This document shows, in pieces, positions 12,261-25,299 of a stretch of 64,000 bases of DNA. The stretch comes from Orientallactaga sibirica (lineage: Eukaryota > Chordata > Mammalia > Rodentia > Dipodidae): the NCBI GenBank assembly GCA_036365145.1, contig JAEOAD010002525.1:1-64000 (forward strand), in the 5' to 3' direction. A program made the position numbers and the translations under genes. The notes beneath the pieces are model-generated. The model had not been told where the DNA came from and made no database searches. It worked only from the letters and a program-made list of their open reading frames with translations. Every line of letters begins with the position of its first letter. Position 1 is the stretch's first letter.

Positions 12261-15040
12261 TATTCCTTAGGTAATGATCAACACCTGCATTGAACAGAGG
12301 GATCATCCATTCCTTAGGTAAAGGTAAACACCTGCATTGAACAGAGGATCATCCATTCCTTAGGTAAGGGTAAACACCTGCATTGCACAGAGGGAACATC
12401 TATTCCTTAGGTAAAGTTCAACACCTGCATTGCACAGAGGGATCATCCATTACATTATGTAAAAAGGTAAACACCTGCATTGAACAGAGGGATCATCCAT
12501 TCCTTAGGTAATAGTAAACACCTACAATGAACAGAGGGATCATAAATTCCTTAGGTAATGGTAAACACCTGCATTGCACAGAGGGATCATCCATTCCTTA
12601 GATAAGGGTAAACACCTGCATTTCACAGAGGTGTCAACTCATTCCTTAGGTAATGGTAAACACCTGCATTGCACAGAGAGGGATCATCCATTCCTTAGGT
12701 AACGGTAAACACCTGCATTGCACAGAGGGGATCTTCCATTCTTTTTGTAATGGTAAACACCTGCATTGAACAGAGGATCATCCATTCCTTAGGTAAAGGT
12801 AAACACCTGCATTTGCACAGAGGGATTATCCATTCCTAGACGTAAAGGTAAACACCTGCATTGCACAGAGGATCATCCATTCCTTAGGTAATGGTCAACA
12901 CCTGCATTGCACAGAGGGATTATCCATTCCATAGATAATGGTAAACACCTGCATTGAACAGAGGGATCATCCATTCCTTAGGTAATGGTCAACACCCTGC
13001 ATTGCACAGAGGGATCATCCATTCCTTTTGTAAAGATAAACACCTGCATTGAACAGAGGGATCATCCATTCCTTAGGTAATAGTAAACACCTGCAATGCA
13101 CAGAGAAGGATCATCCATTCCTTAAATAAAGGTAAACACCTGCATTGAACAGAGGGATCATCCATTCCTTAGGTAAAGGTAAAAACCTGCATTGAACAGA
13201 GGGATCATCCATTCCTTAGGTAAATGTAAACACCTGCATTGAACAGAGGGATCATCCATTCCTTAGGTAAAGGTAAACACCTGCATTGCACAGAGTGATC
13301 ATCCATTCCTTAAGACAAGTTCAACACCTGCATTGAACAGATGGATCATCCATTCCTTAGGTAAATGTCAACACCTGCCTGAACAGAGAGGATCATCCAT
13401 TCCTTAGGTAAATGTAAACACCTGCATTGCACAGAGGGATCATCCATTCCCTTTGTAAAGGATAAACACCTGCATTGAACAGAGGGGATATCCATTCCTT
13501 AGGTAAAGGTAAACACCTGCATTGCACAGAGGGATCATCCATTCCTTAGGTAAAGGTAAACACCTGCATTGCACAGAGGGATCATCCATTCTTTTTGTAA
13601 AGGTAAACACCTGCATTGAACAAAGGGATCATCCATTCCTTAGGTAAAAGTAAACACCTGCAATGCAAGAAGGATCATCCATTCCTTATGTAAGGGTAAA
13701 CACCTGCATTGCACAGAGGGATCATCCATTCCTTAGGTAAAGGTAAACACCTGCATTGCACAGAGGGATCATCCATTCCTAAAGTAAAGGTAAACATCTG
13801 CAATGCACAGAGGGATCATCCATTCCTAAAGTAAATGTAAACACCTGCAATGCACAGAGCGATAATCCATTCCTTAGGTAAAGGTCAACACCTGCTTGCC
13901 CAGAGGGATCATCCATTCCTTATGTGAAGTTAAACACCTGCATTGAACACAGGAACATCCATTACTTCAGGTAAAGGTAAACACCTGCATTGAACAGAGG
14001 ATCATCCATTCCTTAGGTAAAGGTAAACACCTGCATTGAACAGAGGGATCTTCCATTCCTTAGGTAATAGTAAACACCTGCAATGCACAGAGGGATCATC
14101 CATTCCTTAGGTAATGGTAAATACCTGCAATAGACACAGGGATCATCCATTCCTTAGGTATGGGTAAAACCTGCATTGAACAGAGGGATCATCCATTACT
14201 TAGGTAACTGGTAAACACCTGCATTGAACAGGGATCATCCATTCCTTAGGTAAAGGTAAACACCTGCATTGAACAGAGGGATCATCCATTCCTTAGGTAA
14301 AGGTCAACACCTGCATTGAACAGAGGATCATCCATTCCTTAGGTAAAGGTCAACACCTGCATTGCACAGAGGGATCATCCATTCCTTAAGTAATGATCAA
14401 CACCTCCATTGAACAGAGGGATCATCCATGCCTTAGGTAAAGGTCAACACCTGCCTTGAACAGAGGATCATCCATTCCTTAGGTAAAGGTAAACACCTTT
14501 GGTCAAGCTAAAACCTGCATTGCACAGAGGATTTCCATCCCTTAGGTAATGGTAAACACCTGCATTGAACAGAGGGATCTTCCATTCCTTAGGTAATGGT
14601 CAACACCTGCACTGGCAAGAGGGATCATCCATGCCTTAGGTAAAGGTAAACACCTGCATTGCACAGAGGGATCATCAATTCCTTAGGTAAAGGTAAACAC
14701 CTGCAAAGCACAGAGGGATCATCCATTCCAAAGGTAAACAAAACACCTGCATTGCACACAGGGATCATCTATTCCTTATGAAATGGTAAACACCAGCATT
14801 GAACAGAGGATTATAAATTCCTTTAAAAATGTAAACACCTGGCATTGAACAGAGGGATCATCCATCTTTAGGTAAAGCTAAACACCTGCATTGCACAGAG
14901 GGATCATCCATTCCTTAGGTAACATTAAACACCTGCATTGCACAGAGGGATCATCCATTCCTTAGATAATGGTAAACACCTGCATTGAACAGTGGGATCA
15001 TCCATTCCTTAGGTAAATGTAAACACCTGCATTGCACAGA
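12261..15040 (+). repeat. Near-consensus, indel-rich satellite patch
   Basis: Monomers here are much closer to the family consensus than their neighbours, yet they carry many one- to three-base indels (for example CATTTGCACAG near 12,812, CACCCTGC near 12,994, GAGAAGGATC near 13,103, and units reading CAGAGGATC). At 13,860-15,040 the diagnostic changes of 10,460-11,640 can still be followed at an offset near 3.4 kb (CTTTAAAAATGTA, CCATCTTTAGG), but many private variants have reverted to consensus. The patch may be a truly homogenised segment or a consensus-like fill of an assembly gap; the sequence alone cannot decide. Confidence 0.75.
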
Positions 15041-15655
15041 GGGATCATGTATTCCTTAGGTAAAGGTGAACACCTGCATTGCACAGAGTGATCATCCATT
15101 CCTTAGGTAAAGTTCAACACCTGCATTGAACAGATGTGTCATTCATTCCTTAGGTAAAGGTCAAACCTGCCTGTCCAAGAGGGATCATCCCTTCCTTATG
15201 TAAATGTAAACATGGGCATTGCACACAGTAAACAACTGTTCCTTTTGTAAAGGTAAACACCTGCATTGAACAGAGGGATCTTCCATTCCTTAGGTAATAG
15301 TAAACACCTGCAACTCACAGAGGGATCATCCATTCCTAAAGTAAATGTAAACACCTGCAATGCACAGAGCGATCACCCATTCCTTAGGTAAAGGTCAACA
15401 CCTGCCTGGCCCAGAGGGATCATCCATTCCTTCTGTGAAGTTAAACACCTGCATTGAACACAGGGAACATCCATTACTTTGGTAATGGTAAACACATTGC
15501 ATTGAACAGACGGATCATCCATTCCTGAGGTAAAGGTAAACACCTGCATTGAACAGAGGGATCTTCCTTTCCTTAAGTAATGATCAAAACCTGCATTGTA
15601 CAGAGGGATCATCCATTCCTTAGGTATAGGACAACACCTGCATTGCACAGAGAGA
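15040..15655 (+). repeat. Direct repeat, copy 2 of a near-identical 0.6-kb pair
   Basis: Partner of 11,640-12,255. The pair brackets the near-consensus patch. Just downstream (15,660 on) the array returns to ordinary divergent monomers, whereas the equivalent position after copy 1 (12,261 on) enters the near-consensus patch. The 91-codon minus-strand frame at 15,373-15,648 encodes the same residues as the C-terminal part of the frame at 11,974-12,306, a simple sign of the duplication. Confidence 0.85.
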
Positions 15656-16619
15656 TCTTATTTTCCTTAAGTTATGATCAACACCTGCATTGAACAGAGG
15701 GATCATCCATTCCTTAGGTAAAGGTCAACACCTGCGTTGCACAAAGGGATTATCCATTCCCTAGATAACGGTAAACACCTGCATTGAACAGAGGGATCAT
15801 CCATTCCTTAGGTAATGGTCAACACCTGCATTGCACACAGAGAACATCCATTCTTTTTGTAAAGATAAACACCTGCATTGAACAGAGGGGATCTTTCATT
15901 CCTTAGGTAATAGTAAACACCTGCAATGCGCAGAGAAATTATCCATTCCTAAAATAAATATAAACACCGGCAGAGCACAGAGGGATCATCCATTCCTTAG
16001 GTAAAGCTAAAAACCTACATTGAACAGAGGGATCATTCATTCCTTAGGTAAGTGTAAACACCTGCCTTGCACAGAGGGATCATCTATTCCTTAGGTAAAG
16101 GTGAACACCTGCATTGCACAGAGTGATCATGCAATCCTTAGGTAAGTTCAACACATTCATTGAACAGATGTATCATTCATTCCTTAGGTAAATGTCAACA
16201 CGTGCCTGCCCAAGAGGGATCATCCCTTCCTTATGTAAATGTAAATACCTGCATTGCAGGGATCGTAAACACCAGTTCCTTTGTAAAGGTAAACACCTGC
16301 AATGAATAGAGGGATATTCCATTCCTTAGGTAATAGTAAAAACCTGCATTGCACAGAGGGATCATTCAGACCTTATGTACAGGTAAAAACCAGCATTGCA
16401 CACAGAGAACATCCATTTCTTTTGTAAACGTAAACACTGGCATTGAACATAGGGATCTTTAATTCCTTACACAATAGTAAACACCTGCAATGCACGGAAG
16501 GATCATCCATTCCTAAGACAAATATAAACACCTGTAATGCACAGAGGGATCATCCATTCCTTAGGTCAAACTAAAAACCTGCAACTCACAGAGGGATTAT
16601 CCATTCCTAAAGTAAATGT

Positions 16620-18660
16620 AAACATCTGCAATGCACAGAGCGATCATCCAATCCTTGGGTAAAGGTAAACACCTACAATGCACAGAGCGATAATCCATTC
16701 CTTAGGTAAAGGTCAACAACTGCTTGTCCCAGCGGGATTATCCATTGCTTATGTAAAGTGAAACACCTGCATTTCACACAGGGAACATCCATTACTTTGG
16801 TTATGTAAACACCTGCATTGAACAGACAGATCATCCATACCTTAGGTACAGGTAAACACCTGCATTGAAGAGAGGGATCTTCCATTCCTTAGGTAATAGT
16901 AAACACCAGCAATGCACAGAGGGATTGTTCATTCCTAAGGTAAATGTAAATACCTACAATAGACAGAGGGATCATCCATTCCTTAGCTATGGGTAAAAAA
17001 CTGCATTGCAGAGAGGGATCATCCATTACTTAGGTAACTGTAAACACCTTCATTGAACAGAGGGATCATACATTCCTTAGATAATGGTAAACACTTGCAT
17101 TGAACAGAAATATCATCCATTCCCTCGGTAAAGGTAAACACCTGCATTGAACAGAGGGGTTATATATTCCTTATGTAAAGGTCAACATATTCATTGCACC
17201 GAGGCATCATCCATTCCTTAAGTAAAGGTAGAACCCTGTGTTGAATCGAGGGATCATCCTTCTTTAGGTAAAGGTAAACACCGGTGTTGAACAGAGGTAT
17301 CATCCATTCCTTAGGTAAACGCAAACACCTGCATTGCACAGAGGGATCAACCATTGCTTAGGTAATGGTAAACACCTGGATTGCACAGAGGCATCATCCA
17401 TTCCTTAGGTAATGGTAAACACCTGCATTGAACAGAGGGATCATCCATTCATTAGGTAACGGTCAACAACTGCATTGCACAGAGGGATCATCCATTCCTT
17501 AGGTAAAGGTCAACACTTTCCTAGCCCTGAGAGATCATCCATTCCGTATGTAAACTAAAAAGCTGCATTGCACAGAGAGAACACCCATTCCTTTTGTAAA
17601 CGTAAACACCAGCATTGAACAGAAGAATCTTTCATTCTTTTGGTAATAGTAAACACCTGCCATGCACTGAGGGTTCATACATTCCTTAGGTCAAGCTAAA
17701 ATCCTGCATTGCACAGAGGGATCATCCATTCCTTAGGTAACTGTAAACAGCTACATTGAAGGGTATCATCCATTCCTTAGATAATGGTACACACATGCAT
17801 TGAACAGGTCGATCATCTATTCCTTAGTTAAAGATCAACACCTGCATTGCACAGAGGGATCATATCATTCCTTAGGTAAAGGTTAACACCTGCATTGCAC
17901 AGAGGTATCATCCATTCCTTAGATAATGGTATACACCTGGATTGAAGAGAGGGGTTACCTATTCCTTAGGTAAAGATCCACACCTCCATTCCACAGAGGG
18001 ATCATCAATTCCTTAGGTAAAGATAAAACCTGGATTAAACATCATCTGTTAGGTGTAAACACCTGCATTGCAGAGAGGGATCATCCATTCTTTAGGTAAC
18101 TGTAAACACCTTCATTGTACAGAGGGATTATACATTCCTTAGATAATGGTAAACACCTGCATTGAACAGAGGGATCACCTATTCCTTAGGTAAAGATCAA
18201 CATCTGCATTGAAGAGAGCGATTATCCCATTCCTTAGGTAAAGGTAAAACCTGCATTGAACAGAGGATCTTCCATTTCTTAGGTAATAGTAAACACCTGC
18301 ATTGCACAGAGGGATCATAGATTCCTTAAGTAAAAGTAGAAATCTGCGTTGAACAGAGGAATCATCCTTCTTCATGTGAAGGTAAACACCTGCGTTGAAC
18401 ACAGGAATCATCCATTCCTTAGGCAAAGGTAAACATCTGCATTGAAGAGGGATCATCCATTCCTTAGATAACGATAAACACCTTCACAACAGAGGGATCA
18501 TATATTCATTAGGTAAAGATCTACACCTACATTGCAAACTGGGATCATCCCATTCTTTAGGTGAAGGTAAACACTTGCATTGCACAGAGGGATCATCCAA
18601 TCCTCTTGTAAAGGTAAACACCTGCATTTAACATAGGCATCTTCCATTCCTTAGGTAATA
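16620..18660 (+). repeat. Duplicated block A, copy 1 (partner about 30,590-32,455)
   Basis: Private changes line up in order with 30,590-32,455: CTTGTCCCAGCGGG (16,723) with CTGTCCCAGCGGG; GAACCCTGTGTTGAATC (17,231 and 31,182); CTAGCCCTGAGAG (17,521 and 31,330); GGGGTTACCTATTCC; CTTCTTCATGTGAAGG; and CATTGCAAACTGGG. The offset is 13,951-13,956 at first and 13,809 further on. The change of about 142 bp corresponds to three extra monomers in this copy. It is a duplication of about 2 kb followed by independent drift. Confidence 0.85.
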
Positions 18661-18735
18661 GTAAACACCTGCACAAATCCATTCCTTAGGTAAAGGTAAA
18701 CACCCATTCCTTAGGTAAAGGTAAGTGTGAACACC
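18644..18735 (+). repeat. Two internally deleted monomers (35 and 25 bp)
   Basis: Successive CCATTCC landmarks lie at 18,644, 18,679 and 18,704, giving units of 35 and 25 bp instead of 47. The joins are CTGCACAAATCC and AACACCCATTCC. The duplicate block at 32,440-32,530 has intact units with the lost CACAGAGGGATC-type segment, so these are deletions in this copy. Confidence 0.85.
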
Positions 18736-19587
18736 AGCATTGAACAGAGGGATAATCCATTCCTTAGATAATGGTAAGCACCTGCATTGAACAGAGGGAT
18801 CATATATTCTTAGGTAAAGATCAACACCTGCATTACACAGAGGTATCATCCATTCCTTAGGTAAAGGTAAAAACATGCATTGCACAGATGGATCATCGAT
18901 TCCTTAGGTAACTGTAAACAGCTGCATTGAACTTAGGGATCATCCATACCTTAGATAACCGTAAACACCTGCATTGATCAGAGAGCTCATCTATTACTTA
19001 GGTAAAGATAAACACATTCATTGCACAGAGGGATCATGCCATTCTTTAGGTAAAGGTAAACACCTGCAATGAACAGAGGTATCATTCATTACTTAGGTAA
19101 ACGTAAACACCTTCATTGAACAGAGGGATCACCCATTCCATAGATAAAGGTCAACACCTGCATTGCAAAGAGGGATCATTCATTCCTTAAGTAAAGGTCA
19201 ACACCTGACTGCCCAGAGGGATCATCCATCCTTTATGTAATGGTAAACAAATGCATTGCACACAGGGAACATCCATTCTTTGGACAGTTAAACACCTGCA
19301 TTGAACAGAGGGATCATCTATTCCTTAGGTAAAGATCAAACACCTTCATTGCACAGAGGATCATCCATTCCTTAGGTAAAAGTAAACACCTGCATTGCAC
19401 AGATGGATTATCAATTCCTTAGGCAACTGTATACACCTGCATTGAACATAGGGATAATACATTTCTTAGATAATGGTAAACACCTGCATTGAACAGAGGG
19501 CTCATCTCTTCCTTAGGTAAAGGTAAACACCTGCATTTCACAGAGGGATCAGCCATTCCTTAGGTAATGGTAAACACCTGCATTGAG

Positions 19588-19833
19588 CAGAGGGATGAAT
19601 CATTCCTTAAATTACGGTAATCACCTGCATTGAACAGAGGGATCATCCATTTCTTGTGTAAAGGTAAAAACCTGGATTGCATAGAGGGATCATCCATTTC
19701 TTAGGTAACTGTAAACACCTGCATTGAACAGAGGGATGAATCATTCCTTAAATTACGGTAATCACCTGCATTGAACAGAGGGATCATCCATTTCTTGTGT
19801 AAAGGTAAAAACCTGGATTGCATAGAGGGATCA
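19588..19833 (+). repeat. Local 141-bp (three-monomer) tandem duplication
   Basis: A run of private variants (GGGATGAATCATTCC, TTAAATTACGGTAATC, TTTCTTGTGTAAAGG, CTGGATTGCATAGAGG) starts at about 19,591 and again at about 19,732, exactly 141 bp apart, which is three monomers. The shared stretch is about 100 bp with no difference seen until ATCATCC versus ATCACCC. This fits a recent unequal exchange. Confidence 0.9.
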
Positions 19834-20989
19834 CCCATTCCTTATTAACTGTAAGCACCTGCATTGAACAGAAGGATCATCCATTCCTTAGATAATGGTA
19901 AACACCTGCATTGCACTGAGGGATCATCCATTCCTAAGGTAAATGTAAACACGTTCATTGAACAGAGGGATCACACATTCCATAGGTAAAGTTCAACACA
20001 TGCAATGCACAGAGGGATCATCCATTCCTTAGGTAAAGGACTAAACCTGCATTGCACAGAGGGATCATCCATTCCTTAAGTAAAGGTCAACATGTGCATT
20101 GAACAGAGGGATCATCCATTCCATAGGCAAACGTCAACACCTGCATTGCACAGAGGGATCATCCATTCCTTAAGTAAAGGTCAACACCTGACTGGCCCAG
20201 AGGGATAATCCATACTTTATGTAAAGGTAAACAAATGCATTGCACACAGGTAACATCCATTCTTTGGACAGGTAAACACCTGCATTGAACAGAGGGATCT
20301 TTCATTCCTTGGGTAAAAGTATACACATGCAATGCACAGAGGGATCATCCTTTCCTTAGGTAAAGGTAAACACCTGAGTTGAACACAGGTATCATCCATT
20401 CCTTAAGAAAAGGTAAACACCTGTATTGAACAGAGGGATCATCCCATTCCTTAGGTAGTAGTAAACACCTGCAATGCACAGAGACATCATCCCATTTCTT
20501 ACATAAATGTAAACACCTGCATTGAATAGAGGGATCATCCATTCCTTAAATAAAGGTAAACACCTGCCATGCACACAGGGATCATCCATTCCTAAGGTAA
20601 ATGTAAACACCTGCAATGCACAGAGGGATCATCCATTACTTATGTAAAGGACAACACCAGCCTGGCTCAGAGGGATCATCCATTCCTTATGTACAGTTAA
20701 ACACCTGCATTGCACACAGGGAACCTCCATTGCTTTGTTAAATGTAAACACCTGCATTTATCAGAGGGATCTTCCATTCCTAGATAATATTAAACAGCTG
20801 CAATGCACAGAGTGATCATCCATTACTAAGGTAAAGGTGAACAACTGCTATGCACACAGGGATCATCCATTTCTTAGGTAAAGTGAACACCTACCTGCCC
20901 AGAGGGATCATCCATTACTTAAGTAACTGTAAACATCTGCATTGAACAGAGGGATCATCTATTCCTTAGGTAAAGATCAACACCTGCAT

Positions 20990-22790
20990 TGCACAGATGG
21001 GGATCATTCATTCCTTAGGTAAAGGTAAACACCTGCATTGCACAGAGATGACAGGGGGATCATCCATTCCTTATGTGAAGGTAACACCTGCATTGCACAC
21101 AGGGAAGATCCATTCCTTTGTAAAGGTAAACACCTGCATTGAAAAAAAGAGGATCATCCATTCCTCAGGTAATAGTAAACACCTGCAATGCACAGAGGGA
21201 TCATCCATTCCTAAGGCAAATATAAACACATGCATTGGCACAGAGGGATCATCCATTCCTTAGGTAAAGTTCAAACACCTGCAGATGGATCATAGAGGGA
21301 TCATCCATTCCTTAGGTAAAATTCAACACCTGCATTAAACACGTGGAATGAGATTATCCATTCCTTAGGTAAAGGTCAACACTGTACTGGCCCAGAGGGA
21401 TCATCCATACCTGCATTACATAAAGGTAAACACCTGATTGCACACAAGGAACATCCATTCCTTAGGTAATGGTAAACACCTGGATTGCTCAGAGGATCAT
21501 CCATTCTTTAGATAAGGTTAAACACCTGCATTGAACAGACGGATCATCCATTCCTTAGGTAATGGTCAACACCTACATTGCACAGAGGGATCATCCATTC
21601 CTTAGGTAAAGGTCAACACTTGCTTGGCCCAGAGGGATCATCCATGTCTTACATAAAGGTAAACACCTACATTGCACACAGAGAACATCCATTCCTTTTG
21701 TAAAGGTAAACACCTGCATTGAACAGAGGTATCTCTCATTCCTTAGTTAATAGTAAACACCTGCAATGCACAGAAGGATCATCCATTCCTAAGACAAATA
21801 TAAACACCTGTAATGCACAGACGGATCATCCATTCCTTAGGTCAAGTTAAAAACCTGCAACTCACAGAGGGATCATCCATTCCTAAAGTAAATGTAAACA
21901 CCTGAAATGCACAGAGCGATCATCCATTCCTTAGATAAAGGTCAACACCTGCCTGGCCCAGAGGGATCATCCATTCCTTATCTGAGGTGAAACACCTGCA
22001 TTGAACACAGGGAATATACATTGCTTTGGTAAAGGTAAACACCTGCTATGAACAGAGGGATCTTCCATATCATAGGTAATAGTAAACAACTGAAATGCAC
22101 AGAAGGGTCATCCATTCCTTAGGTAAGGGTAAACACCTGCATTGCACAGAGGGATCATCCATTCCTTTGGTAATTGTAAATAACTGCATTGAACAAAGGG
22201 ATCATCCATTCCTTAGATAGTGGTAAACACCTGCATTGAACAGAGGTTGTCATATCATCCATCCTTAGGTAAAGGTCAACACCTCATTGCACAGACGGAT
22301 CATCCATTCCTTAGGTAAAGGTCAAAACCTGCATTGTACAGAGGGATCATCCATTCTTTAGGTAAGGACAACACCTGATTGAACAGAGGATCATCCATTC
22401 CTTAGGTAATGGTCAACACCTGCATTGAACAGAGTGGATCATCCATTCCTTAGGTAAAGGTAAAGGTCAACACCATGACTGGCAAAGAGGGATCATCCAT
22501 TCCTAATGTAAAGGTAAACACCTGCATTGCACACAGGGAACATCCATTCCTTAGGTAAAAGTAAACACCTGCAATACACAGAGGTTATCATCAATTCAAA
22601 TGGTAAATGTTAACACCTACCATGCACAGAGGGATGTCCATTCCTGAGGTCAAAGGGTACACATCCTGCATTGCACCTGCATTGGGATTATCCATTTGTA
22701 AAGTAAATGTAGACACCTGGTTTGAAAGAGAGTTCATCCATTCTTTAGGTAAAGGTAGATACCTGTTTTGAACAGAGGGATCATCCATTC
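20990..22790 (+). repeat. Irregular satellite patch with off-period indels
   Basis: Still the 47-bp family, but with unusual small insertions and losses: GAGATGACAGGGGGATC near 21,045, CTGCAGATGGATCATAG near 21,280, ACCTGCATTACATAAAGG near 21,410, GAGGTTGTCATATCATCC near 22,240, and ACATCCTGCATTGCACCTGC near 22,660. Several joins duplicate or drop part of a monomer. Clean 47-bp spacing resumes after about 22,790. It resembles the 12.3-15.0 kb patch in having many indels. Confidence 0.6.
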
Positions 22791-22849
22791 CTTAGGTAAC
22801 ATTAAACACCTTCTATGCACAGAGGGATCAACCATTCCTTAGGTAATGG

Positions 22850-23815
22850 TAAACACCTGCAGTGATCAGTGAGATCATCCATTCTATAGATAATGGGAAA
22901 CATCTGCATTGAACAGAGGGATCATCTATTCCTTAGATAAATGTAAACACCTGCATTGCACAGAGGGATGATCCATTCGTTAGGTAATGGTAAACACCTG
23001 GATTGCACAGAGGGATCATCCATTCTTTAGATAACGGTAAACACCTGCATTGAGCAGAGGGATCATCCATTCATTGGGTATTGGTCAACACCTGCATTGC
23101 ACAGAAGGATCATCCATGTCTTATGTAAAGGTAAACACCTATATTGCACACAGGGAACATCCATTCATTAGGTAATAGTAAACACCTGCAATACACAGAG
23201 GTATCATCAATTCCGAAGGTAAATGTAAACACCTACCATGCATAGAGGGATTGTCTATTCCTGAGGTAAGGGTATACACCTGCATTGCACGGGGGGATTA
23301 TCCATTCGTTAAGTAAATGTAGAAACCTGGTTTGAAGAGAGGGATCATACTTCTCTAGGTAAAGGTAGACACCTGTGTTGAACAGAGGGATCATCCATTC
23401 CTTAGGTAACATTAAACACCTGCATTGCACAGAGGGATCACCCATTCCTTAGGTAATGGTAAACACCTGCACTGATCAGTGAGATCATACATTCCATAGA
23501 TAATGGGAAACACTTGCATTGAACAGAGGGATCATCTATTCCTTAGATAAATGTAAACAACTGCATTGCACAGAGGGATCATCCATTCCTTAGGTAATGG
23601 TAAACAACTGGATTGCACAGAGGGATCATCCATTCTTTAGATAACGGTAAACACCTGCATTGAGCAGACGGATCATCCATTCCTTAGGTAATGGTCAACA
23701 CCTGCCTTGCACAGAAGGATCATCCATGTCTTATGTAAAGGTAAACACCTACATTGCACACAGAAAACACCCATTCCTTCTGTAAAGGTAAACACCTGCA
23801 TTGAACAGAGGGTAA
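22850..23815 (+). repeat. Duplicated block B, copy 1 (partner about 48,975-49,940)
   Basis: Ordered private variants, such as AGTGATCAGTGAGATC, TGTCTTATGTAAAGG, CTGGTTTGAAGAGAGG and CATTGCACGGGGGG / GGGAGG, recur at 48,975-49,940 at an offset near 26.1 kb. The 70-codon minus-strand frames at 23,233-23,445 and 49,358-49,570 differ at only a few residues. A related segment also occurs at 25,860-26,400 (offset near 2.43 kb at the GAGGGTAATAG marker), so this block has at least three relatives. Confidence 0.8.
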
Positions 23816-25299
23816 TAGAAAACAACTGCATTGCACAGAGGCATCATCCATTCCTTAGGGAAAGCTAAAAACCTGCGTTGCACACAGAGAACATCCACTC
23901 CTTTTGTAAATGTAAACACTATCATTGAACACTGGGATCTTTCATTCCTTAGGTAATAGTAAACACCTGCAATGACCAGAGTGATCACCCGTTCCTAAGA
24001 CAAATATAAACACCTGCAATGCACAGAGGGATCATCCATTCCTTAATTCAAGTTAAAACCTTCATTGCAAAGAGGGATCATCCATTCCTTAGGTAACTGT
24101 AAACAGCTGCATTGAACAGAGGGATCATCTATTCCTTAGATAAGGGTAAGCACCTATATTGAACAGATGGATCATCTATTCCTTAGGCAAACATCAACAC
24201 CTGCATTGCACAGAGGGATCATATAATTCCTTAGGTAAAGGTAAACACCTGCATTGCACAGAGGGATCATCCATTGCTTAGGTAATGGTAAACACGAGGA
24301 TTGCACAGAGGGTTCATCCATTCCTTAGATAACGGTAAACACCTGCATTGAACAGAGGGATCATCCATTCCTTAGGTAATGGTCAACACCTGCATTGCAC
24401 AGAGGGATCATCCATTCCTTAGGTAAAGGTCAACACCAGCCTGGCACAGAGGGATCATCCATTCCTGATGTAAAAGTAAACACCTTAATTGCACACAGAG
24501 AACATCCATTCCTTTTGTAAAGGTAAACACCTGCATTGAACAGAGGGATCTTTCATCCCTTAGGTAATAGTAAACTCCTGCAATGCACAGAGTGATCATC
24601 CATTCCTTATGTAAAGCTAAAAACCTGCATTGAACAGAGGGATCATCCAGTCCTTAGATAAGGGTAAACACCTGCATGGAACGGAGGGATCATCCATTCC
24701 TTAGGTAAATGTAAATGCCTGCCATACCCAGAGGGATCATCTATTACTTCTGTAAAGGTGAACACATGCATTGCACAGAGGGATCATCCATTCCTTAGGT
24801 AAGTTCAACACCTGCATTGAACAGATGTGTCATTCATTCCTTAGGTAAAGGTCAACAACCGACTGTCCAAGATGGATCAACCCTTCCTTCTGTAAATGCA
24901 AACACATGCATTGCACACAGTCAACACCAGTTCCTTTGGTAAAGGTGAACACCTGCATTGAACAGAGGGATCTTCCATTCCTTAGGTAATAGTTAAACAC
25001 CTGCAACTCACAGAGGGATCATCCATTCCTAAAGTAAATGTAAACACCTGCAATGCATAGAGCGATCACCCATTCCTTAGGTAAAAGTCAACACCTGCCT
25101 GGCCCAGAGGGATCATCCATTCTTTATGTGAAGTGAAACACCTGCATTGAACACAGGGAACATCCATTCCTTAGGTAAAGATTAACACCTGCATTGCACA
25201 GAGGGATCATCAATTACATAGGTAAAGGTCAACAACTGACTGGCCCAGAGGGATGATCCATAACTTATGTAAAGGTAAACACCTGCATTGCACACAGGG

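Noticed and set aside
11974..12306. 110-codon minus-strand frame as a gene
   Set aside because: It is satellite read through its three phases with a 47-residue period, and its C-terminal part recurs at 15,373-15,648 only because the DNA block is duplicated. No start context, domain or selection is visible.
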